A DNA stretch of 64,000 bases. Origin: Macrotis lagotis. Taxonomy: Eukaryota; Chordata; Mammalia; Peramelemorphia; Peramelidae. Shown piece by piece: positions 34,571 to 45,784 of this stretch. Position 1 is the stretch's first letter. Each line of letters opens with the position of its first letter. The translations under genes were made by a program, and so were the position numbers. The stretch lies in the NCBI RefSeq assembly GCF_037893015.1, contig NC_133658.1, positions 422,764,200 to 422,828,199 on the forward strand. Direction: 5' to 3'. The notes beneath the pieces are model-generated. The model saw only the letters and a program-made list of their open reading frames with translations. It did not search any database and had not been told where the DNA came from.

Positions 34571-35069
34571 TCTTTTTTGAATTCAATTCCTACATTACCA
34601 TTTGTTTATTGGACATTTCAAACTGGATATCCATAGCTATTTCAAACCTAGCATGTACAAAATAAAATTAATTTATCTTCCCTGCCCTATTCCATACTTA
34701 CTCCAAACTTACCCCTCCCTGCTGTAAAGTTCATCCCATTAGTCATCCATGTTTCCAACTTTTACACTGCCAGTCCACCATTTTAGGAACGGTTTTCCTT
34801 CCCACTCTGATGTATTGAAATTCTAGGTATTCATATAGACTCAGTTCAAGTACCATGTGTTATATGTGATTTTTCCTGGTCAACCCTCCCTCAACTATCA
34901 AGAGTTTTCTACAGCAAGGTTATCTTGTCTCTGTTTCATACACACCAAATAATATCAATGCTATCACTTCTATTAGAATGTAAACTCCTTGAGGACAGGG
35001 CTACTCTACTTTTGAACATTGTAGGCCTTAAACAAATATATGTCAATTGATTGATACAACTCCAGACCA

Positions 35070-36295
35070 TATTACTCTAGAACCATATGTTTCATTAGAC
35101 TAAAAAATATTCATTTAACTCTTTGTGATATTATTAAGTGTTCCCTCTGTTAATTAAATGCCAAAAAACTACCCTGAGGCTTGTTATAAATCATACCCCC
35201 CATGGTGTAAAACCTATTATTTGTGTCCTACTGGGTCAAACAGTAAAGTTGGCCTTTCTCAAGAAGCTGGATCCCAGAGTCCCCTTTCATTGATCCATGG
35301 TTTCAGCTCTGGGTACTTGAGTTTATGACAAAAGAGTTCACAACACTCCTGTCAGGAAGTCGATAATGTGATAGATCCTCAGTGCAGCTGGTCCTGTCTC
35401 CAGCCCTATAACCATGCTCACACTCTGACAGTTATTACTGCAGCAATAAATTCTTCAGTAAAACAAATAGGCTTTCTGCAAATTTATTAGCCTGGGCACT
35501 CAATTTTATTTAATATAACTCTGAGTCTTAAACAGGTAAATGCCCTAGTAAATAGACCAGTTTATTTAGGTATGATCACATGAAATTGTTATGTGCTGAG
35601 GGGATGAGGATAAAGAAAACTGTACATACATCATTTGCATTTTGGTCTATGCTATTGTCCTATTCAAACCACATTTGCAGCATGGTGTCTATGCCAGAGC
35701 AGCCCTAAATAGGATTATGAATAACACATAACTGCATTTTTATTAACTTTTAAAATTGCATTTATATAATATAGTAACTATTCATAGGGATGGATGTGTG
35801 CCTAATGTGCAGTTTTACATGTTGATTTCAAGAAAAATTAATTGACTGTGACTTATTTTGTTGAAATAAATCAAATAAGACCCAAGGATCCCTGGTCACA
35901 CTAGTCCTGTAATAAATTAGATCAAGTAGATGTACTGTTTCCCTTTGGGGAAACTGGCATTTTTTTGACACTTGGCTCAAGTAAAACTCAAGGTTTTTTT
36001 TTAACTGCCTTTAAAAAATTAGAGATCCATGGATTATTAGTATTTGGAGAGATAAACAATTGGATGTCATATGATAGAATTTCATATATATATAATTCAA
36101 ATTAGAGAATCACAGAAGTCAGTAGCTGATGGGAATCTCACAAATAATTCTGATTAATAATTTCATCAAAATATTCTAAGAAAGTAGATATTCAACCTCA
36201 GCTTCAGTAAATAGAAGTCAACTACTACTCAAGGTATCTCAACCTTAAAACTGAAGATACTTTTAAATATAGAACAGCAATGAGGGAAGAAGTCT
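35070..36295. other. Repeat-poor stretch, no gene recognised
   Basis: No interspersed repeat is evident. 35560-35960 is AT-rich with an octamer-like ATTTGCAT (35633-35640) and several ATTA/TAAT cores. 35440-35460 has an AATAAA but no polyadenylated gene or LTR pair can be shown. Confidence 0.35.
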
Positions 36296-36299
36296 GAGA

Positions 36300-36485
36300 G
36301 TATCATGGACTTATAGAATATAATCACTAGAAATGAACTCTGTAATCAACTACTCCACAGCTTCCATTTTACAGATGAAGAAGATGAGACTTGGAGTGAG
36401 GATGGGAAATGTCCAAGTTTGCATGAATTAAAAGGACTGAGGGTATAGGGGAGACAGGAACCAAAATTAAATCCAGTCTCCTTTC
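36300..36485 (-). repeat. MIR-type SINE
   Basis: 'ccattttacagatgaagaag', 'gggaaatgtccaagtttgca' and 'aaattaaatccagtctcctt' in inverted order. Confidence 0.65.
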
Positions 36486-36488
<3 letters not shown>

Positions 36489-36523
<35 letters not shown>

Positions 36524-36725
36524 CCTCTCTCGCTCTCTCGCTCTCCTCTAATGAATAAGAACTATTTGTGAACAATCCTCTATATTAAAGAGTGTTATAT
36601 TTTGTGTATGGCATGAATCCTTTTTGAGGAATGTGATTGTTCCCTTGGGTATATCATGAAAAAAGCTGTGAGTTTATGTCTGTGTTCTTGATTTCTCTCT
36701 CTCTCTCTCTCTTTTTCTCTCTCTC

Positions 36726-36780
<55 letters not shown>
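36489..36780. repeat. (CT)n and (CA)n microsatellites
   Basis: CT runs at 36489-36545 (degenerate end) and 36694-36727, the latter joined to a 26-unit CA run at 36728-36780. Overlapping frames coding VCVCVC or HTHTHT are repeat artefacts. Confidence 0.97.
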
Positions 36781-36785
<5 letters not shown>

Positions 36786-36789
36786 TAGA

Positions 36790-37225
36790 AAAAAAATTCT
36801 CAAGAAAAGTCTAGCAAAGTACAAATAACTAAAAGATCCCAGGATACAATATGTACAAAAGCACAAAAACTTTCCTTCATACCATATTTGTATCTATCAT
36901 CCAGGGTTCCTAACATAATACCAATAAATAATTATTTCCTTCCCAACACATTACTAAATATGCATACACATGGTTGATGGATGGCAAAATCATCTATTGT
37001 TTCAAGGATCTGGCTTCTCTCTCTGAAGCAATGGTGGGCCCATGTTTCTGAAGACCTGGATTCAAAAAATTGAGTGGCACACAATCAGCAGTCTCTCGTG
37101 TTGATTTGTTACATGACCCTGCAACTAATTCAATCAATGCCAGTCAAGAAGTTTCCTCCAAATATGGTAAAAGAAAAATGATTTTCTTTCAGGATTTTTC
37201 TGATCCCTGTGACTTCTACTGCATT
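36790..37225. other. No feature recognised
   Basis: Anonymous DNA following the CA repeat. Confidence 0.4.
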
Positions 37226-37229
37226 TTTA

Positions 37230-37440
37230 ATACAGTGGTATAAAGAAAGACCACTAGATTTGGATTCAGAATAAATAGTTAGCTTCCAATCCCATATCTG
37301 CTACAAAATATTTGTGCAACCTTCAGCAAATAATTATACTACTAAGTTATAGTACTAAGTTTAAGCTTACATAACCTTCATTAAAAATGGAGTAGATGAT
37401 CTCTAAGGTTTATTCCAGCTTTAAATCCTCAGATCTTACA
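37230..37440 (+). repeat. MIR SINE
   Basis: 'agaccactagatttggattc' head, 'ccaatcccatatctgctaca', 'caaccttcagcaaataatta' and 'gatctctaaggtttattcca' tail. Confidence 0.65.
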
Positions 37441-37444
37441 CCAT

Positions 37445-38220
37445 TTAAAATAGTTTATATTAATTAGCTCTGTCTTGCCCACAACAATAAAACAGAGAAG
37501 TGGATTAAAATGCATATTCCAATGATTTCAATATACAACTAAATGGGTAGTCCATCAAGCTAACCCATCAGTGCATCTATCTTTCACAGTTCAAGTTAAT
37601 GAACAAAAATTTGGATTCAATTTGGGTAAGAAAATAATTTTTTTTCACTTCTTACAAACTGCTGGAATAATCAAAAACTTTTCTTCATTTTGAAGGTCTA
37701 ATCTTAAATACCAAAATTTTCTTGGGAACATTGTATGACTAGCCCAAAAGAATCAGTTTGGCAGCTGACCCAAAGCCCCACAGAAAGCCACATGATGTAA
37801 GTAAGCTACATCAAAAATAATAAGAAATAGTAAAAAGTCATATTCAAGGATATGGATTTACAATCATGTAACATGATTGAGAGAAAAGAGATGAATGACC
37901 TGAGTGCTTTATTTGGATCTTCCTGATATATGTGCTGGATGCATCATCTGTGGAGAAACTATAGAAAACATGAATAAAAATTGCATAGCATGAGAAAGCA
38001 TAGAAGGACTGTGATTTACATCCATGGAAAGAGTGGTCACACTAATCAGATCAAGACTCCATTGAAATAACTAAGTATATTTTTTTCCTTTGAAATACTT
38101 GAGATGATTGACAGGGAGAATGCTACTAGGGATAAAAAGGGGTATAAATTTTCCCTCCCTGACTGTGTCTGTGTGTATATGTGTTTTTTCCCATGGAAAA
38201 TCAAATCCAATTTAATGGTG
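37445..38220. other. No feature recognised
   Basis: No repeat or gene I can defend. Confidence 0.4.
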
Positions 38221-38224
38221 CAGA

Positions 38225-38670
38225 GAAAAAAGATCATTGGGATAGAAATCACAAGGCCTGGATTCAAGTAACAGCTTCCATCACTTAACAAGCTATTTGA
38301 CCTTGGGCAAGTGATTTTGCATTTCTGAATGCCTCAATTTTCTCTTCTGCCAAATTGGAATAATAATAATACTTTCATTATATCACATGGCAATGAAGAT
38401 GAAATGGGATAAGCACCTTGTAGCAATAAAGAAATACACTGAAGTCGACTATTATTATTCTTGGACTACAGTGTTCTATAGTGAATATAGAGGTGATATT
38501 AGACATGGAAAGACCTAGTTTTACATCTTTGTCATATTGTGGCTGTGCAGCTCCATAAAAATGACTTAACTTCTCAATGCCTGAGGCAACTCTCTAAGAC
38601 TAAGATACAGAGTAGTTTTTGACTTCAGGTATTCTAATTCTCTACTCAACAATCTTTTCACTGTCCTATG
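38225..38670 (+). repeat. Two MIR/THER-type SINEs in tandem
   Basis: 38225-38460 has 'aaggcctggattcaagtaac', 'gaccttgggcaagtgatttt' and a THER1-like end with 'gtagcaataaag' and 'attattattc'. 38465-38670 is a weaker copy ('catggaaagacctagtttta', 'gacttaacttctcaatgcct'). Confidence 0.6.
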
Positions 38671-38699
38671 AAACTGATTTTTATTTTGCCTGAATAAAA

Positions 38700-40170
38700 C
38701 ACAGCTAGGATAGGAATCACCAGACCTCTCTATCCTCCGTTCTGTGTCTTCCTACCTATTTGACCACTCCTTCTCCCTCAAATGAGATATAAGCAATGCA
38801 CCTAACAGATATTCCATTCTCTTCATTCTCAGTCCCCTTTGCTGAATCTTCATCCAACTCATTCTCACTATGGGTGTCCCACAGTGCCCTTTCCTGACCC
38901 CTCTTCCCTTCTCAGTCTGTAATATTTTACTTGATGAATTCATCATTTCCTATGAATTCAATTATCATTTCTATGCTAATTCTCAAATCTACTAATCCAG
39001 CCCTTACCTCTCTGTTCATCTATAGTCTCGCATCTCCATTTGCCTATTAGTCATCTTGAATTGGATATCCTGTAGAAATCTTAAATTCAACATGTCCAAA
39101 ACTGAACTTATTGTCTTTCCCCCTAAAATCTCCCCATTCAAAACTTTCCTGTTATTTCAAGGACACTGCCATCCTCTCAATCTCCCAGGCTCAAAAACTA
39201 GGTGCCATCCTTGACTCCTTACTATCTCTTAGCCCCATATCCATTCTGTTGCCAAGGCCTGTCAATTTCACCTTTCAGCATCTTTTAAATTATCCTTCTT
39301 CCCTGTTCTGATATTGCCTCTACTCTAGTGCAGGCTTTTATCTTTTCACACATTGCATCAGCCAGCTGATTGGTCTACCTGCCATGGGTCTCCCTCCATT
39401 CTAGTCCATCCTCCATTCAGTCACCCAAGTGATTTCTAAAAATACCTGGTGTCAATTCCCTCTTCAGTAAAATCCAGTGGTTCCCTATCAGCTCCAGGAT
39501 CAAATATAAAATCTTCTGTTTATTACAAGGAAGCTAAGGTACCTGAAGACTCAAATTCAAATTCAGCCCCAAACATGTACTAGCTGTGAGATCCTGTACA
39601 AATAATTTAACCCAGTTTGTTTCAATATTCTCGTCTGTATAAAGAACTGGAAAACCATTCCAATATCTTTGCCAGAAAAACCCAAATGAAATCACAAAGA
39701 GCCAGACCTGACAATAGCTATAGAACAACAACCATTTGTTGTATGAAGTCCTTCATAAACTAGATGTCCAGATCAAATCATTTGCAATCTTCTTACACCT
39801 CATACTTCCCCACGTTTCAACCTCAGACTAGCATCTCTCTGCTTCTGATATATTCACTGTCTCCCATGCCCAGAAAGTTTTCCCCTCTTCATTTCTGCAT
39901 CCTGACTTCCCTGGTTTCCTTTAAATCCCAGCTAAAATCTCACCTTCTTCAAGAAGATTTTCTGTATCCCTCTTAATTCTAGTGCTTCCCTTCCGTTGAT
40001 TATTTCATATTTATCATATATAGCTTATTTGTAAATATCTCTTTGCATATTATCACTCTTATAAATTTGTGAGTTTCTCAAGAAGAGACTTTTTTTTGGC
40101 CTTTTTTAGTATCTCCCCCCCCAGAACTTAATACAATACATTAATAAATACATGTTTACTGATTGATTAA
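38700..40170 (+). mobile_element. L2 LINE, 3' half of ORF2 and 3'UTR
   Basis: About 1.25 kb of L2 plus a SINE. The sequence passes a worn YADD region (FYANSQIY at about 38970), then a FSNCLLVILNWISCRNLKFN-like segment, FPLKSPHSKLSCY and AQKLGAILDSLLSLSP (39111-39240), all typical of L2 ORF2. After the SINE the LINE resumes at about 39740 with 'gaagtccttcataaactaga'. It reaches the 3'UTR ('atccctcttaattctagtgc') and the tail 'tttactgattgattaataga'. Frames and stops show it is dead. ORF2 of L2 normally supplies endonuclease and reverse transcriptase. Confidence 0.88.
39525..39735 (+). repeat. MAR1-like SINE, 5' worn
   Basis: Inserted in the L2. The CORE ('tactagctgtgagatcctgt') and the RTE-type tail ('ggaaaaccattccaatatct', 'agagccagacctgacaatag', 'gaacaacaacc') are clear. 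The tRNA-like head is mostly lost. Confidence 0.75.
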
Positions 40171-40199
40171 TAGAAGAGATTTATTCCCTGAGAATAAAT

Positions 40200-40452
40200 C
40201 CCAACTAGGTGGCATAGTGCATAAAGCATCAAGTCTAGAGTCAGGAAGATTCATCTTCCTCAATTTGAATCTGATCTCCCAGATACTTACTTGAGATCCT
40301 TGACAAATCACTTAACCCTATTTGCCTCAACTTGCTTATCTATAAAATGAGTTGAAGGAGAATATTGTAAACTACCCTAATATCTTTGCCAAGAATTTCC
40401 CATATGGAGTCATGAAGTATCAGACATGACTGAAACAACTGAATAACAACAT
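40200..40452 (+). repeat. MAR1-like SINE
   Basis: From 'aactaggtggcatagtgcat' through 'tgacaaatcacttaacccta' to the RTE-type end 'catgactgaaacaactgaat' plus aacaac. Confidence 0.85.
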
Positions 40453-40624
40453 TCCCTAAAAGTCTCCATGCCCTCAAATTCATGGGTACAATACAGAAAT
40501 AAGAATCATCAGTATTCTGCTTCTTGTTGAATTCAATAAAAGATTAGATACAATTCTCCTGAAAGAAGTTGCTATGATTTCAGTCTTGTATTTAAAACTA
40601 TAATAGTTATTACTGCAATTTCAG

Positions 40625-40840
40625 TTTCTACTGTATTTTAAGGTTCACACAATATTTTCCTCACCACAATTCTGTGAAGCACTTAAATCAAATAGTATTA
40701 TATTCACTTTTGAGATGACTTCACTGAGGTAAAGGTAAGTGACTTGCCCAAATTATAGAGTAAGAAGCAGAGCATGGCTATAAAACTATGTCTTTTAACT
40801 CTGAATCTTCCCCCAATATCATACTACCTCACTAGAACTG
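40625..40840 (-). repeat. MIR/THER-type SINE
   Basis: 'aaggttcacacaatattttc', 'tgacttgcccaaattataga' and 'actatgtcttttaactctga' in inverted order. Confidence 0.65.
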
Positions 40841-40844
40841 CAAA

Positions 40845-41160
40845 ACTGGAGAAAACAAAAGTTGCCAGCATGCATTTCTGATAGAACAACTAGTATAAAC
40901 ACATAGTTCAATTCACACTCAATGAAGCTATTGGAATATTTTGCCTTACAATGATCAACAATTACTCCAGAAGCAAGGTTACATGAATATAAGGTTATGT
41001 GAAATATATGTAAACCATTTCATTCACTGTCATCTGACCTTGGTAGCAGTTTCAGAGTTATGTGGAGAATTAGACATTCTACCTCTGTAAGAGTAAGGAT
41101 ATGTACAGATTAAAAAGATCACTTGTAGGAAATTCCATTCAGAAGGATTCATTCTAAATT
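40845..41160. other. No feature recognised
   Basis: Anonymous sequence. Confidence 0.4.
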
Positions 41161-41161
41161 A

Positions 41162-41385
41162 TTATTGTTCAGTTGCTCAGAAGATTCCAACTCTTCTCGA
41201 CACCATGGTCCATGTTGTCCATGGGGGCAAGTCACTAAAGAGGTTTGCCATTTCCTATTTACTTACAGCAAACCGAGGTTAAATGATTTGTCCAGGGTTA
41301 TATAGTTATTAAGTTTGTGAATCTAGATGTTAATTCATCTTCCTGACTTCAGGCTTAACCTTGCATTCACAGAGTGACATAAAAA
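41162..41385 (-). repeat. MAR1-like SINE
   Basis: Inverted: 'tattgttcagttgctcagaa' (RTE-like tail), 'gaggtttgccatttcctatt', 'ttgtccagggttatatagtt' and 'ttcctgacttcaggcttaac'. The head is partly lost. Confidence 0.78.
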
Positions 41386-41864
41386 GTCTCTACCTTGATA
41401 ACCACAAAAACTAAAATGTAGAGTGGGTCAACATTTCACCCTACTGAAACTTACTCTCATGGATCCCTTGTAGTCTCAGAGGGCAAAAGAATTTCGAGTG
41501 TGATTTCTGATTTCAGAAAAAAAATAGTCAAAAATCTATCAGAGGAAAGGTCACGTAAAATGAGTTGAATGAGAGACAGACATGCAATTATAGATGCAAA
41601 CAAATATAAACAGAGACTAGCACAGAGACATAAAGAGATAGAGTCCAAGACAAAGAGATAAGACAGAAGCAGAAATGCCAACAAAGTGGATCAGAATAAT
41701 GAAAAGATTAAACCACTGGCAACAGAAAGAATGGGGTCAATTTCCAGAAACTAGAAGGGAACAGTCTGAATATGCACTGGAGGTAGACATTTGGATGTGG
41801 TTATTAGAAAGGTGACAGAAATTTCAGTTAAAATGGAAATCTAACTTTATTAAAAATAATCCAT

Positions 41865-42015
41865 GAAAGAAAGAAAGTGGGGGGAGAAAGGGGGAAAGGG
41901 AGGCAAGAAGACAGGAAGAAGGCAGGAAGGCAGGCAGGCAGGAAGTTAGGAAGGAGGAAATGAAGGAGGAAAGGAAGGAGGTAGGGAGAAGAAAGCAGGA
42001 AAGAAGGAAGACCAC
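41865..42015. repeat. GA-rich (GGAA/GGCA) low-complexity tract
   Basis: Almost pure purine on the plus strand with a short (AGGC)n run at 41925-41943. It opens long Phe/Leu/Pro/Ser-rich frames on the minus strand that carry no gene signal. Confidence 0.9.
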
Positions 42016-42178
42016 AAAAAGATGAATTACATAGAAAAACAAAAATTAGCTCTTCCATCAAATCTAGACTAGAGTAATTTAGAAGACCAGAAACCAGTAA
42101 TGGATGACAGCAGGGTTATATCAGAGAACAAAGAGAACTGGTCCAGAAAACAATGAAGTCATGAAAAAGGGAATCTAG

Positions 42179-42319
42179 GTATAGCTAAGTGCACAGTGGC
42201 TAGAGCACCAGTCCAAGAGTCAGGAGGAACTGAGTTCAAATCCAGCCTCAGATGTTTAATAATTACTTAGCTGTGTGACCTTGAGTAAGACACTTAACCC
42301 TATTGTCTTGCAAAAAAAA
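42179..42319 (+). repeat. WSINE1-like SINE, slightly diverged
   Basis: 'gtgcacagtggctagagcac' head, 'gttcaaatccagcctcagat', 'ctgtgtgaccttgagtaaga' and a short A tail. The flanking duplication is not convincing. Confidence 0.85.
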
Positions 42320-43542
42320 GGAAACTAATCCAAACTAGGATAGAGACTGGCATTTAGGGAAACTCCCTAGGCTTAAATCAGGGATTCTATGTGTATGTAT
42401 CAGGGTGTTTCTCTATTGATCTATGATATTTATTTTCCAGTGGGAGAACTCACCTACCATGAGCTATTGGTTATTGAATAAATGGATCTCCCTTAGAGAA
42501 AGGGGCATGAAAGACACTCTAGAGATTCCTGCCTCTTTCTGACCCACATCTAGATAACCGCATGTGGATGTACATATAGTACATAGAAGTAAACACAACA
42601 CCATATATTGAAAGCATCTAGGACTCCCGTGGTCAAAGGTTAAATAAAAATTGCAAAAATGTCAGAAAAAATAATTCAAGTACAAAGGAAACAAAGTCAG
42701 GCTTCCACAAGACTATGTTTATAGTTTCTTTAAAATGGAGAAAATATATAAATTCTTTTCTGGGCTTCCATTTCCCAACATTAAATGAAAGCATTGAACT
42801 AAGTCATCTTTTGTTCTCTTTCAGATCTTACATTATATACCTTGAGGCATCCACTATATGTTATAGTGGATAGAGGATTAGAACTAGAGAAAGAAAGACT
42901 TAATTTCAAATCAGTCCACCTGCACTAGCCAGAATTCCACAAGATTTAGTGACCTCTACCTAAACTTTTGGAGAGTTTGGAATGTGAGTTGGAGTTTTTG
43001 GAGTTTGGAGTTTTTGGAATGTGTCTAGATGACAAGGGATCTAGGATTATCATCAAGAATAACCTATTCGGACTTCTGGCCAACATGGTGGAGAGAAGCT
43101 AGGCACTCTCTTAAGTTCTCCTGGTTTTCCCTCAGAACTAACCAAGTCTCTTAAGAAAATTTGGATGCACAAAACCCAGAGAAGTACCTAGTAAAAGATC
43201 ATTTACCAGCAAGGCTGTCTCAGGGGAGCATGGTATGGAGGGTGCAAAGAGCAGAGAGACAGTGCAGAGGTGGCAGGGTGAGGTCCAGGGACTAATCTGA
43301 GAACAATTGCAGAAGCATTTGCTGTATGCTTAGAGCCAGGGAGAATTCCAGTGCTAAAGAGTTTACTGTATGGGGTGGGAGAACTCCAGCTATGCAGCTA
43401 GAAATCTATGCAGTCAGTTTGGCTGGTATAGAAGATCAGGGCCACTGAGTCCCCATGTTTTCAGCAAAGTCCTCATATTTCCATTTCACCCCCCCATTCC
43501 AGTGGGAGAAAGTAACTCTTCCCAAAACAAGCACAGTAACAG

Positions 43543-43554
43543 CCCCCCCCCCCC
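43543..43554. repeat. C12 homopolymer
   Basis: Twelve cytosines in the 5'UTR of the full-length L1. A likely sequencing and slippage hotspot. Confidence 0.95.
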
Positions 43555-43889
43555 AGGCTCAAGTGTGAGCAGCAGATTTTTCCCAGTGCTGATTTAGGAT
43601 TCAGTAAATTAACTATATAGCCTGAGAACCCAGTTCACTTTGTTCCAGGATAATCCAGATCCTGCTGCTTTTCCCAGCCCTCCCACCCCAGGCCTAGGGA
43701 GTGGGCCACTAATCAAGGTCATAGAAACTCCAGAGAAAGCATCTAACAACCCCTATTGGCCAGCCTATTTGGAGTTACTAAATTCAATGAGCAAAATCTC
43801 TAGGGATCTCAACACCAAAGTCTGTGAACTAGCCTTTCCCCCAACACAAGATCCTAGAAAATTGAAGAAAGCCCAGTGAGAAGCAGGGT

Positions 43890-44990
43890 CCATTGAATAT
43901 TACCTCAAAGTTAAGGATCCTAACTCAGAGAGAACATCAGAGGAAAATATGAATTTGTCTCCAGCCTAGAAAGACTTCTTAGAAGAGATCAGGAAGGAGT
44001 TTAAAAATAAAATGGAAAAAGTGAGTAAGGAAACACAAGAAAAAATTAACACTGTGTAAGAGAAAATTATAATCTTGCAATGAGAAAACAAAAATACAAT
44101 TGGAAAATTCAATTTCAAAAAGAAAATAATTATCTCAAAATCATAATTGGTCAAATGGAAAACTTCAAAAATAGAAATGACAATTGGAAAAGGAGTTGCA
44201 AAAGGAAAATGAAGGAAGTTCTTCTCTAAAAACCAGTATGGAATCTGTGGAAACTAATGACTTCATGAGTCAACAAAGAAGTGTTTAACAAAACCAAAAA
44301 GTTGAAAAAATAGAAGAAAATGTAAAATATCTCATTGGCAAAACAACTGACCTGAAGAATAGATCCAGAAGAGACAATTTAAAAATCATTGGGCTTCCTG
44401 AAAACACTGAGGAGGGAAAAAAGCTGGGACTCCATACTTCAGGATATGAAGGAGAATTGCCCTGACATCATGGAACCAGCAGGCAAAATAGTTATCAAAA
44501 GAATTCATGTATCCCCTCTTGAAAAGTATCCCCAAATGAAAATACCAAGGAATATTGTGGCCAAACTGCTCAACTATCAGATAAAAGAGAAAATCCTGTA
44601 AGCAGCCAGAAAGAAATATTTTAAATATTAATGAGTCACAGTAAGGATTACACAAGACATGGCTGCATCAATATTAAGGGACTGAAGGGCTTAGAATAAG
44701 ATATTCTGAAGAGCAAGGGAGCTTGGAATGCAGCCAAGAATTCATCATCTAGCAAAATGGAGCCTACTCTTCCAGAGGGAAAAGATGGATATTTAACAAA
44801 ATAGGAGACTTACAACTTTTCCTGATGAAAAGGCTAGAGTTAAATAGAAGATTTGGACTTCAAACCACAGACTCAAGAGTTACATGAAAAGGTAGAAACA
44901 GGGAAAAGAAAAAAAAAACTGTTATCCAGTAAGATGAAACTGGCTATATCTCGACATGGGAGGAAGATTCTTATAATTCTTGAGAACTGA
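43890..44990 (+). pseudogene. L1 ORF1 (RNA-binding chaperone), broken
   Basis: The N-terminal part (about 43965-44330) encodes a charged coiled coil (FKNKMEKVSKETQEKIN). The RNA-binding part at 44389-44601 reads GFLKTLRREKSWDSILQDMK, then ENCPDIMEPAGKIVIKRIH and IPRNIVAKLLNYQIKEKIL, matching the conserved ENCPEL..IERxHR and PRxIVxKLLDYxxKEKIL of ORF1p. The C-terminal domain and ORF end fall near 44900-44990. ORF1p trimers bind L1 RNA. Stops inside the coiled coil and frame changes show loss of function. Confidence 0.8.
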
Positions 44991-45245
44991 AGCTCTATTA
45001 GAGTGAATATACTTAACCAGAAGTAATGGACACTCATGATTTGTCCATGATTCTGATAGAATAATTTAAAAATAATAAATCCATAAGAAGGGGGGACAAT
45101 AAAGAGGCAGGAGGATGGAGGAGATTGAATGGGGCAAATTATATCACAAAGAAAGGTGCAAAGAACCTATTGCAATATAGAGAAAGGAAGGAGGAGAGAG
45201 TCACCTGAATCTTACTCTCATCTGATTTGGGTTAAAGAAGGATTA

Positions 45246-45248
<3 letters not shown>

Positions 45249-45291
<43 letters not shown>
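45249..45291. repeat. (AC)n microsatellite
   Basis: About 21 AC units in the spacer between the two L1 frames. Confidence 0.97.
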
Positions 45292-45293
<2 letters not shown>

Positions 45294-45549
45294 AGTTAAG
45301 TTTAAAAACTTATCTTACCTGTCAAGTAATAAGGGGAAAGGGGGAGGGGGCAGGAAAAGAGGAACTGACAGAAGGAAGAGAAGAAAGAAGGGGCAAAGCC
45401 AAAGAGAAAAGGAAGGAGAGAGGATTGGATATAAGGGGATAAACACATTGAAGGAAGTGGTATTCAGAAACAAAATACTATGAAATAGGGATAAGGTGAA
45501 AAAATGGGGAAAATATAAACAGAAGATAGCATGGAGGGCAATAAAGAGG

Positions 45550-45677
45550 TAGTAATTATAACTTTGAATATGAATAGGATGAACTCTCTATAAACATAAA
45601 CAGATAGCAGAGTGGATTAAAAACCAGAATCCTACAATATGCTGCTTAATGCTGCTTACAATAAATTCATTTGAAGC

Positions 45678-45730
<53 letters not shown>

Positions 45731-45731
45731 G

Positions 45732-45784
<53 letters not shown>

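Larger units (their letters stand above)
33245..35065 (+). mobile_element. L2 LINE, broken by nested insertions
   Basis: 33245-33350 and 33497-33768 are L2 ORF2 sequence: 'cttgattctattgatcatac' (the T-VDH motif area), 'ttttcctcctacttgtctcc', 'ccttgaccctcttctctctc' and 'taattatcatttatatgcat' approaching the YADD box. After an inverted L1 (33769-34570) it resumes at 34575 with 'ggacatttcaaactggatat' and reaches the 3' end by 35065 ('agaatgtaaactccttgagg'). The resumed part has an internal deletion. Frames are destroyed. Confidence 0.78.

Noticed and set aside
35160-35515. Possible solo LTR (AATAAA near its end, moderate GC)
   Set aside because: No paired copy, no clear TG..CA ends with a target duplication, and no gag/pol-like sequence nearby. 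I found no supportable retroviral or other virus-like element in the window.
36595-36866. Cys/Val and His/Thr repeat frames
   Set aside because: Translations of the CA/CT microsatellites.
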